Positions 12,146-22,340 of a stretch of DNA of 64,000 bases are shown piece after piece (position 1 is the stretch's first letter; each line of letters begins with the position of its first letter). Origin of the DNA: Trogon surrucura. Taxonomy: Eukaryota > Chordata > Aves > Trogoniformes > Trogonidae. Below the pieces are notes generated by a model. The model made no database searches, was not told the origin of the DNA, and was given only the letters and a program-made list of their open reading frames with translations. The translations under genes and the position numbers were made by a program. The stretch lies in contig CM036622.1 of NCBI GenBank assembly GCA_020746105.1, positions 13,683,987-13,747,986 of the forward strand, in the 5' to 3' direction.

Positions 12146-15100
12146 TGGTGGCTATTGTTCTGAGCAGAATCTCTCCTGCTTTGAGACTGGCTGAAGGCTG
12201 CATTGGTGGGTTGTTTCCTTAAATATTCTTCTAGACACCTCATCTTTCCAAAGAGTGTGTATTCATAAAGGACACTTGAGTTTGCTTTGTGAGCATCCCT
12301 GATTTATCCACCCACTTTCTTCTTGTTTACACCAATCAGTGGGGATTGGAGGGACTCAGGATTGCCCCACTGATTCGCTACCACTCGGGGCTTCTGCTGG
12401 GGGGGAGAACCAAATAATTAGTTGCATCTTTAGATGTCAAAAGATCTTCTATAAATGTGATCTGTGAGTTAGTTTATGAGCAAATTTGGGTCTGTCCCAT
12501 GAAAGCATAGATTCATTTTTGTGGCTAGGTAGTATTGATATAAAACACAACAATTGCTATGAGCGGTACCATGAATCTCACTCACCTTCCTCCTCTTCCA
12601 CTTGCTTTATTCTCCTTCACCTCCAATCTAAAAGGAACTGTTCTAGGACTGGGAGACCTGGTAGAACAGCAGGAGTTTTGTGCAAAGTTTAGAACAAGTC
12701 AGTGCTGCAGAATCACTTGTGCCCACTTGTCTCATCCAAAAACAATCTCCACTTTTGTTATGATGAGAAAGGGAAGAGGAACAAAGAGTGAAAGGATGGG
12801 GAAAACTGAGAATTATTGCCCTGGCTTAAGTGCACAGTCTATTTCTGGAGAAGGGTTAATAGTGTACTGCCAGTGGACCAGTTCATCTTCATGCACAACA
12901 ACTGTTGGGGATGTCCTCTCAAATCTGGCTACTGCCTGGTTCGCTGGCATGTGATATAAAGCAGCAAATACGAGTGTGCCAGGCATATATAACTGTATGC
13001 GTGCCACTCCTGGTCCATCTGCAGAGTAATACTGCACCTGCCAGTTGCTTTAGCTGGCTGCAGGGAGGAGGGAAGGGAAAGAGAGTATATATCATTAGAC
13101 AGGGAAAGCCCACTGTCTTCTCATTTTCCTTTCATTGCTTTGCTCGTGTTTCCTTTCCTTTTACAACAGAGTTCTACAAAAAACACAGTATATTTTCCAA
13201 AAATGGCTCTTTGGCACTAGGTACTTTTGGGGTACTGCTCATGCAGTAAAATCACCTGTGGTGATTTTTTTTTTAATGAACAAAGCTGTCAGTGTGTGCA
13301 GGTTTGTGCACCTCTGGGTATCACATGTCTTGACTTCGAACCCCATTTTTACATGTAGGGGACTATATTAATAATTTGGAACCTTTTCCACAAAAAAAAA
13401 ATCTGAATTGCCTATAAAGCAATACATTTCTTTACTACTCATCAATCATTTTTGTTCTGCAAAAATTTCCAGCACCCATTAAGAGCCTTAAATCATAAAA
13501 CCTAACTGCTCCTGAATAAATAAAATTTGGAACTTGATATGGATGACCTACTATTTCATCCTGTAAGTGACAGAGGATTGAGCCTGGGGATGGAATAAAC
13601 CAGCATCAGCTGACATAAAGGATGGTCCATCCTCAGGATAGATAGCAAAATCTTCATCCCAAGTGTCTTCAGAATTTGTGAGTATTCTTGGACTGGCTTT
13701 TTTTTGGTGATTTTTTTCTGGCTTTTCAGAACTTATACTATCTCTCAGAGGGAGAAGAAAGTTTACATGTTTTCTTGATCTAGATTAAAAAAAAGTGTTA
13801 TTGCCTTGGGGCTTCTTCAATGACTCTAAGAAACTGTTGTGTTCCTCCATTTCCATTTTTTTTTTCAATGACAATCTCAAAATCTCATCATTTCCCTGCA
13901 GAAAACATTTGTGAAATTCATATTTCCGTAGACTCCACCAATGGTTTTCTGGAAATAGCAACCTGAGCTAAATTTCTGCATCCTTGATAAGCGTTGGGTT
14001 TAGCTCTTGCTAGTATAAAGAGCATGTGCTTTTGTGTCAGACTGGATCTATTGCATGGAGCTTCCTTTTTCTGTTATATTTTTATGTAGTTGACTTTTGT
14101 GGTCTTGTGCAGGAAACAGGCGTGATGGGGAAACATTAAATGTCAGTACACATACGTTCATGGCAATCCCCTCATTGTTGTCTCCTCGTAATAGATTTAT
14201 TGATTCAAACTTTCTCTACCGTCACAGACACGATGTACATACACACCGCACCAGACTGCACAGCAGCCCAGAAGCCAGACATATGATATCCACCTTTCTG
14301 GTGGTGATGGTGAAATGCTGACAGATCAGGATTACGGCTTTTATTGCCAGGCAGTCAGGTTTTGGTTATTCACAGGTTGTTAGACGTTGATCACAATAAC
14401 AATGTGAGCTGTGAAAACAATGTGTGGTGATACTGAAAGGTGCTTCTCAACGTGGTGATGGCAGGGCTTTTCACAAATAATACATTGCCAGCCTAAATAA
14501 TAATATAGATAATTTCTACATATTTTAATATTAGTGTGAAATAAATGTAATTAAAGCAGATTTTTAAAGTGCCAGGTGGCCTGTGTTGTCTATTTATCAG
14601 GTATTTTACTGCTGCTCCATCTTACACTCATCTTAAGTATATTTACTCAACACCTCTGACTTCAAACAGGCAACCTCTTTTATCTGACTTTGCAGCATAT
14701 TCTTCTCACAGTGGCGGATGTTATCACCACTTTCCCTCAACATTGTTTTCACCAGGTTTCCATACTTCCATTCCTACTCTCCCATTTTTCTGATCCCTTC
14801 GGTGCCTCCTCGTAGGCACATGTTTTTGCTTACTAGGAACAGAATAATGTTGCTTGTAGCAAAAAAGCAGCCATGTGACTACGCTGCTGTGACTCAATCC
14901 TTTCTCAGCTTATTCCTTCTGATTCACCTCTAATATCAATATTCAATTCAAAATCCAAGTTCTTTGGGACATAGTGCACATTTTTGCAGCATTCTTAGAG
15001 GCATCAAGTTATTTTGGGAAGTAGTAGATAAAGTGCAAGTATGTCTATAGACACCAATACCCAGATCTGTTTTAGAATGAGAAAGTAACTGCTTAGCAAC

Positions 15101-18097
15101 TAAAGCAGTGCTTCCTCAAAATAACAATCAAGGAGTCCAATTATTCACATTAAGTAGTATATTTTTGATGGAACACCATGAGATACAAAGCATCCTGTAA
15201 CAGAAGTAAAGATGGTAGAAATTGTCCTGAAATAAATAAAAAATGGGATCTCAACATGACAGCAAATTGGTTCAGCCAAAGGTCAACTCATCTGTGAGTT
15301 AGAAGGAATTAATTTTCTAGGCACCAGCAAATCAATGAGGCTTATCAAACAATGCTATTTTCCATCAAGAAAAAAACCATCATGGCAGCCTCCGTTCTCT
15401 ACTTTCATACATTTCCATTTTCAAAAAAAAGAAAAACAAAACAGTAAACAAATACATTTACTTCTGGAACGGTGACACCTTTTCTGCTTATTTCTTTGAG
15501 GGATTGTTTTAAAATACGGAAGAGAAAGTTGAAGAAGTGAAATTCCAACTCCATTGTGGCCATAGCAATCCTGACTTCTGGTCATGTTGTGCTCCCAGTA
15601 CAGCTTTCATTTCTCTCCATATCCCTGAAGGACCATCTGCAGTGAGGTCTAGTTCCATACTGCTGTCCAGCTCCCCTAAACTGGTGTTGACAGCTGTTGC
15701 TGTGCAAAAAGCAACCTGCATTGCACACCATCTCATGAGATCTGCTGATCTTCCATTAGTCACCTCCTTCCCTCTCTCCCTCTCCTTGTCTTCTCTTCAT
15801 CACTAACACCCTGCATTTTCTTGCTGTTAGTAAACTTTGGACTTAGATACAAGCCATTGACACCAAAGGGGTGCTGGCATTCAGTTACCTTCCTTGTACC
15901 CTGGCTAAACAAAAACATATACACATAGGATCTGGAGAGTACTGAACACCCAGCACTCTCCTGACCACTGTGACAGTGACAACAGCCTGACAGTTCTCAG
16001 GGATCTAGCTTATGACAAGTTTCTTTAAGTCAGACGAGGTCTTAAGTGCCTGTCATAAGTTAAGTCATCCTTCAAGTGCTCCCTTTTCCTCCGCGTGAGC
16101 TCTTTACAAACTTCTCCATCTGTATTTATATATAGGACTGCGATGAAAAACCACTGTAAGAACTAGGTCTTCAAGAAGATACGTGGGTTAGGTGTCCTAT
16201 CCCTAGAGGAGAAATATCACCTGTGCTATATAAAACACCATTTTGTAAGGGTACTCCCTACTAATCCCTTAACCACTGGGCCCCCTGCCAAGCCCCAGAG
16301 GGAGTTTGGCAGAGTGAGTTGGAAACTGAAGATTTAGCTAAGCAGAACGACGGCTTTCAGAAGCTTGTTGTTCCATTGCTGCTTTCTGGCTTTGGTTTAG
16401 ATGCTGCAGGACTTCATCACCAGAACAGTGGAATCAGGGTTTTTCTTAAACTGAGCAGACACAAGCAGCAGTTTGTCTTCTCACCCTCATCAGCACTTGT
16501 ATCCATCCTGTGCTTTCCCAGCTAAAGCCATTATCGCTTGCTCAGAGAGGTCCAGGAGTTGGGCATTTCTGAAAGGTTATGTGCTGTGTTCAGCACGTAC
16601 CTTTAAGTCACACCAGAAGTAAATAGTCAAGTTTTGATTCAGTGGCTGAGTTTCAAAACCAGGAGTAAAAATATATTTCGAGTTGACCAGAAGCAGATTT
16701 TCCCACCTCTTTTTTTTTTTTTTCAGTATGAGTTGGAAAGTAAAAAATTATTCATTTTAATACAAGATAAAATTTCTCTTTATGTATTTTTGATCCATTA
16801 AAAATCTCATTTGCTAAATTTTAAAATAAAAAGTTCCAAAACAGAATGCCAAAATACTGCTTTTTAAAATGGTGTATCTTAAAATCTTTAACTTTGTCAT
16901 CTATGTTTTAGTCTTTCTATGGCTGAAACTATTCCTTGAATTTTAACTGAATATGTGGGTAGTTGTGGTCGACCTCAAACTGCATATTTGGTGGCTAAAC
17001 TATTCTCAGGAGGAAAGTACTCCCGTTCTAGTTATAATATCTAATTTCTTCTTTAGCATCACCTTTTGACAGAAGTAGACAAATATTCCGATTTTGATTC
17101 CCTTTATCCCTATCAGTGCAACAGGGCATATCAGGTATTCCTCTCCTTTCCTTATTAAGAAATAAGTGTGTTTCTCTAACCAGTGTGTCCTTAAACTAAG
17201 ATTGGGAATAATCTTTTCACGTTGTGAATGGTCTGTCTTGTCTATGTATTCATTTTTTTCTTCTCACCAACAACCTTCACGGAAATCTGGTTTTTCTCTG
17301 CATATCAGGAATGTTTCCTCAACTTCTTTTCTCCAGCTTGCTGCAAGCTGTAATATGCAGGTTTCTCTCCTTGGGTTTTCTTATTTTCCTTTGTAGACTG
17401 CTCTTGTTAGTTTTAATTACAGCAGTGGAGGACAGTATGCTAAAGAGCTCCCCGAGGAAGTGGCACTAATGGTCACATGTCCCCCCTGAGTGACAGCATC
17501 CGTTCTGGTTGCAGTACTACAAAGACATGGGGGCAATTCTTGTATGCATTGGTAAACGGACTTTATGTGAGAAGATAAATTAGCAGGCATCTGCGTTTCG
17601 TATTTGAATAGGCTATGTGTGACTCAGTAAGCCTTTTGTTCAGTGGGCTAAAAAAATGGCATGCAACTCCTCATCAGTATTGAAATTTTTAAGCATATTA
17701 AATTACTATGGCATATTTTTGAGGAATGCAAAGAAAAAAAAAAAGTAGTGGATTTATCGCTGTGCCTTCCACACCATCAACCCCAATACTGAAACAAAAA
17801 CCCCAAGAAAATAATAGCAGGAAAAAAATGAGTGGCTTGTATACAGAAAGAAGCTAAGACACATGTGAAATACTATTTTCAATAGCAGTTTTATTACAGT
17901 GTCAGTGCACACTATGTGTGCATACATACACTACAGATCCCTGTTGCTGTTTTTGTGACTTGTATAAAGCATAATGAGATGTACATCACAGGATGTAACT
18001 TTTGGAGGTGTTTTTACTCCAACCTTTGCCAAAATTCAGGACGTGATTTTTAGTTTGCACCCACTGTTGCATTTGCCAGCATTTTTGTGAAGAACAC
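12146..18097. other. Gene-free AT-rich DNA
   Basis: No exon or repeat family was recognised. The longest frames (12559-12954, 131 codons; 12905-13249, 114 codons) overlap each other in different frames and have an antisense frame too. A T14 run at 16710-16723 followed by CAG resembles a splice acceptor but has no exon support. Around 14,330-14,560 the DNA is AT-rich with many homeodomain-like cores and could be regulatory, but nothing proves it. Confidence 0.55.
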
Positions 18098-18114
18098 TAG
18101 GCTATGCATACTGT

Positions 18115-18165
18115 GCACTGTTAACATACGTTAGCTGTGCCTTGTGGCAGTATTCAATCAGATGA
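18115..18165 (+). repeat. Direct repeat copy A (pair with 19469-19517)
   Basis: This 51-bp stretch recurs 1.35 kb downstream. The right-hand 29 bases (18137-18165) match 19489-19517 at 27 of 29 positions. The left part aligns with a 2-base gap and a few mismatches, giving roughly 43 identities over 49 aligned bases. The shared core includes TGGCAGTATTCAATCA. It belongs to no repeat family I recognise. It could be two relics of one ancient dispersed element, or a local duplication of a regulatory site. Confidence 0.8.
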
Positions 18166-18899
18166 ATAAATGGAACAGTATGTCAATGCACAGTATGACT
18201 GCAATTCAGAATCATACAGAAAAGTTGGGATTGCAACATCTGCATAGACAGTGTCATAGCGTCAAGGAAAAAAGTAATAATGCTGTTCTTGTTTCATTGG
18301 ATCAAATGCAGATAAAACTATGATCTCACATGGAAGGCATTCTGAAAAATATTTTTAATGGTTTTTGAAAAATAGTTATAATCAGCTATACAAATTGGAA
18401 TGTGATACTTAAATGGTGCATGCTAAGTCTTTGAGTGAGACTTTGTCTTTAGCTACTTGGTCTATATGACATAGATGACAACATTCACCTCTCTGGTGAA
18501 GCCATTAGCATGCTTTTTTGGACACGAATACTATCACTGTCAAACACTGCTGCAACTATTGCTGTTGTTAATAGCAATTATAATTGCAGAAGGAATAACG
18601 GCATATTTGTGATACCAGTTGATGTCAGAGGAAGAGTTATTTTTCTTAAGAGAGTCTTAAAAGAACCAAGTTCTGTGCCTAAGGAGAAAACTGAGCCTCT
18701 ATATCAAGATCTGTTAAGAATAAAGACCAGAATTTTCCACGTTGTCCAACACTATGATACCCTTGCTTTCTTACAGTGCCAACTGAAAGCAGGGAGGGAG
18801 GTGGGTGAGAGAGGAACAATACATCAACAGTTCTCTCTACGTTTAAAAACTCACAGCACCTCTGCTACACCAGAATATTATGTGACAATAATGTTAGGC

Positions 18900-19053
18900 C
18901 TCTGATTTATACCAGCAGATGCAGGGAAATTCCAAATTAAGGCTGTCATTCTCCCCTCACTGCAGATCCTCTGTTGGTACAACTTTACGTAGCACCTCTG
19001 AGTTCTGTGGAGAGGTGCCAGTTTACATCAGCTGAGGATCTGGCCCTCTGCGG
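18900..19053 (+). mobile_element. Probable ancient amniote LINE (CR1/L3-type) tail
   Basis: The block ends in CAGTTTACATCAGCTGAGG and then 'atctggccc', preceded by 'acgtagcacctctgagttctgtggag'-like sequence. Old CR1/L3-class repeats shared by turtles, crocodilians and birds commonly carry 'TTTACACCAGCTGAGGATCTGGCCC'-type ends, and I judge this to be a decayed copy from memory of that pattern. The 5' limit is uncertain; the upstream 131-codon frame at 18510-18905 may run partly into it and is not called a gene. Confidence 0.45.
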
Positions 19054-19468
19054 TGGGGAGGCCTTAGCTCTGTTTAAATCGGATCCACGGTTACTGGTAA
19101 CACAGTTGCGCCATACTTAATATATATTTACAACACACAGGTGTAAAGCACATGCAGGAGGGCCATAAATTTGGAAGCTCACTATTAAAAAGCCTCTGGT
19201 TATGAGTGGAGTTTTTAAATGTTCCCTTTGTTTTATCTTCAAAAGATGTAGACTGGTGGAAAATTACAGAAACTCTATGCCTTTAAAACCCCAAATGCAA
19301 GTGAGTTTTAATAACCTATCAGGATCTTAGTCCATCATAACATTTAATCTGCATTACATCTCACTTCCTAATCGCTACTTTCATTCCAATTGTGAGCAAG
19401 AGAGGGTGGGGGAGAGATGAGAATTTCAGATAAGTGCCAGTAAAACAAGTTTGCTCTACAGCTGGCAA

Positions 19469-19517
19469 GCACTGTGCACACGTTAACGGTGCCTTATGGC
19501 AGTATTCAATCAAATGA
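19469..19517 (+). repeat. Direct repeat copy B (pair with 18115-18165)
   Basis: Second copy of the repeat described at 18115, in the same orientation. Differences in the 29-base core are two G-to-A changes. Sequence beyond the aligned part is not similar between copies, so the repeated unit is short. Confidence 0.8.
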
Positions 19518-19627
19518 TTCTATAAACTAAAAATAATCACCCTAATACTAATACCTATTATTCTTCATTGTTGCTGGTCGCTATGGTGCTGCATCTGACT
19601 ATGAAGAATTCACCGCCATTATTACCC

Positions 19628-19647
19628 TCAGTCTCTCTCTCTCTCTG
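19628..19647 (+). repeat. (CT)n microsatellite
   Basis: A short run of TC/CT dinucleotides, about eight units, within 'gtctctctctctctctctga'-like sequence. It lies 80 bases upstream of the CA-rich tract. Confidence 0.75.
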
Positions 19648-19725
19648 AAATGTGATCTAATTGCAGAATCCACACCTGTTCGACAGTTCAATAGAAGCCT
19701 GCTTTTGATGGAAGCAGACTTTCAA

Positions 19726-19816
19726 GCACACACACACACACACACTCGTACACAGGCACATGCATGCACACAGGCACACACTCGCGCACAAAGGCGTGCG
19801 CGCACAGACACACACC
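19726..19816 (+). repeat. CA-rich microsatellite with alternating Pu-Py (Z-DNA type) sequence
   Basis: A pure (CA)9 run at 19727-19745 continues as a degenerate tract of CACA, TGCATGCA and GCGTGCGCGCAC blocks (the last around 19794-19805). Long alternating purine-pyrimidine stretches with CG and CA steps are the classical Z-DNA-prone type. CpG steps in this tract are unusually dense for the window. Confidence 0.88.
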
Positions 19817-20663
19817 CCAATTCACGGAAGACTTCAGCTGGAGGAAAAATAGAGTGTGAGTTGATCAGAAAATAATATTGTGAGGAGTAAAAAGAAAAAA
19901 AAAAAAAGCTTGTGTTTTGTGGTCATTGGAAGATTGCTGATGGGTGCATAAATAAAGCATGCTGGAACATCTGTTCTTTGTTGTGCATTCAGCTTTTTAA
20001 TGTCTTCAAAGAGCAGCACTGACGCATCACTGACTACCACTCCCCATTCAAGCAACATTTTACCAGAAAATAATAAACCTTCCTAGTGGGGTGCAAGGAG
20101 CCAAGGCATTTGGGCAATGCCATTAATTTGGAAATATCTCTTTTTCTGGGATTTTTAAATATCTCTCCCTTTGAACGTTGTTCAAATTTTGGGATCCAGC
20201 CTGGAGTCCCTATCAGCCTGAGCAGTAAATCAGCCTGAATATTCCACTCAAGCCTTTTCTTTCTGTACCAAAAAAAAAAGGAAAAAAGGAAAGAAGGCTG
20301 TTGTCAAGTCAAAGTTTATACATATTTTCCCTCTCCTCTTAATTCTATTAATGTTAAAAATTCTGTCCAGAGGGATTCTTTTTTCTTTAAGTTGAAGTAT
20401 TTATTTATACTGGTAAAATTCAACGGCAGTGAAGACCCCTGACAGTTTAACAATATTGGCTGGTTATTTTGATACACTGTGCTAGGCAGCAAAAGATTAA
20501 AACCAGAGCATCCTAGACTGAGAGAAACCAGCTTGAATTCTAAAATAAAATTTTAGCAGCATGGATTTCTCTTGCCATAGGCTATGAGGCTACTATGAAT
20601 TTCAGATGCATCTCCAGAGCTGTCAATGAGGTGGAAAGATGGGATTGGCATTACAAAGATTTG

Positions 20664-20691
20664 TTGCAATGTGATTCAATGTAATTGCAAT
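20664..20691 (+). promoter_or_regulatory. Paired TTGCAAT sites (C/EBP-like), 21-bp spacing
   Basis: TTGCAAT occurs at 20664-20670 and again at 20685-20691, exactly 21 bp apart (two helical turns), with a GATTCAAT variant between. TTGCAAT is close to the C/EBP consensus half-palindrome. This is a motif observation only; such short motifs arise often by chance in AT-rich DNA. Confidence 0.25.
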
Positions 20692-22224
20692 CGAAGGTAT
20701 AGCAACATTAAATTGCAGCTGAGAAAGAGCTGTTTATTCATGTACAGTATAGGAACAGGCATTTGCCCTACCACTCTAGGACCATGACGAGATTTTTTTT
20801 TTTTTTCTGTACTACTTCTTCTGCTCTGCTCTTTCTTTCTAGGTCACAGCTCAAAGATATTGGAATACCAATTAGATGCTGGTGGGTTACATTTATAATG
20901 AGCCTGATGATGGTCCTGTGACAGAATGCTTCAGAAAACACAAACACCTTTTAGGACAGTTTGGTAATTAGACACTATAATGTCTCTGATCTATGCTAAG
21001 AGGTTTTTGGCCTCTTGATTGTTCATTTTATCTGCTTTGACAATTAACCATTGTTGCACAGACCAGCGCAGGGAGTAGAGCATGGTGGTTCAGGCATACC
21101 ACTGACATCAGCGGGTACAGCTCCTCTTGGTTTGGTAGCAACTTCATTCACCTCTGAGAAGATTCTTAGCAGAGTTTTGCCCTCTTAGACCAAGAGGAAC
21201 CTGATTTTAGAACTAGGACTTGAGGTTCACTCCTGTCACTCCCAAGGAAAAACATGTTATTTTGTGACTGGAAAAAACATGAGATATATACCTTCTTCCT
21301 CAGCATATTATAAAGCCTGTGGCATGACTGTGTTACTACTAACATCAAAGGGTGTGTTGCTATTGATTTTAATAAGAGCAGGAACTATATCACCAAGATC
21401 ATTAAAGTGCTTTGAGATCCTCAAATGTAATCAGATAAGAGCAGAGGCACAGCAATTATCACAAGCACTGAAAAGCTCAGATGAATACTTTCGAGGCTCA
21501 CTTAGGTGCGGGAAGAAACTTCCTATGGATGAGATCTTTGACCCTCCTGCTCCTTAGTGTTTGACATTCAAGCAATGGATTACACTTGTATAGCACCCCT
21601 GACAAAAAAGAAAACAAATTTATTCTGGTCTCGTGGCTGATGAGCTAAGGCACAAGGCAGCTGGAACAGCTTTCAGATAGAGTTTCTCACAGAGATCAGA
21701 CTGGAACCCAAGATGCTGAATGCCACCCATCTCTTTTGGCTAGCATCCTTCCTGCTCCTGGTGCAGGGCTGGCTTCTGCTCAGAGATGACACTACCATAG
21801 TCACACCCGGTCAACAGAATGATGAAGAGAGGAGTGTAACCTTTCTCATGTATGCTTGGCTTCTGCGGTTTTGTTATGATTCTGCTCTTTAACCCACTCA
21901 TTGTTTGAAAGGGGCACAGAAAGGAAACAAAAAAAAAGATACACAAGGAAATCTTTTATTGACGAGCAAAAGCAGAACAGGTTGACTCTAATAACGCAAT
22001 ATTTAAATGTGCTTTTTCCTCTGTTTAGTGATTCTTTTGCAGAGTTCCATTATGCTGTACTTACAGAGTAATTGCTCATTGACCATTTAATTACACAAGG
22101 CTGTCACCTTTACTGATACTTGATACACAGTTCTAAATAGTCACTTTGGTATCAAGGAGGTGGGGGGCAGTTCACCTGGTAGCAGTAGTCAATATGAACA
22201 GAGGGAGCAAAACCTGGCCTGCAA

Positions 22225-22337
22225 TAATTACCATGTAGTGGCATAGTGTTTACATAGTAATTACCTTATTATTTTTATGGTAAAATACGTGATTATTTTT
22301 GTCCTCCAGCCCAGAGTGCAGGCCACAAGGTAATTAC
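22225..22337. promoter_or_regulatory. Cluster of GTAATTAC/TAATTA homeodomain-type sites
   Basis: TAATTAC occurs at 22225-22231, GTAATTAC around 22257-22264 and GTAATTAC at 22330-22337. The first two form a dyad: 22225-22237 and 22251-22263 are inverted repeats matching at 12 of 13 positions around a 13-base loop. TAATTA is the core bound by many homeodomain proteins. Nothing identifies a target gene. Confidence 0.3.
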
Positions 22338-22340
22338 TTT

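Noticed and set aside
12559-13249. Overlapping 131- and 114-codon frames
   Set aside because: They overlap in different frames with an antisense frame too, and none looks like a protein family.
13330-13345. TTCGAACCCC, reminiscent of a tRNA T-loop
   Set aside because: No D-arm, anticodon arm or acceptor stem can be placed around it.
16710-16726. T14 followed by CAG, like a splice acceptor
   Set aside because: Downstream sequence is AT-rich with early stops and no paired donor.
18510-18905. 131-codon plus-strand frame
   Set aside because: Runs into ancient-repeat-like sequence, no domain, ordinary composition.
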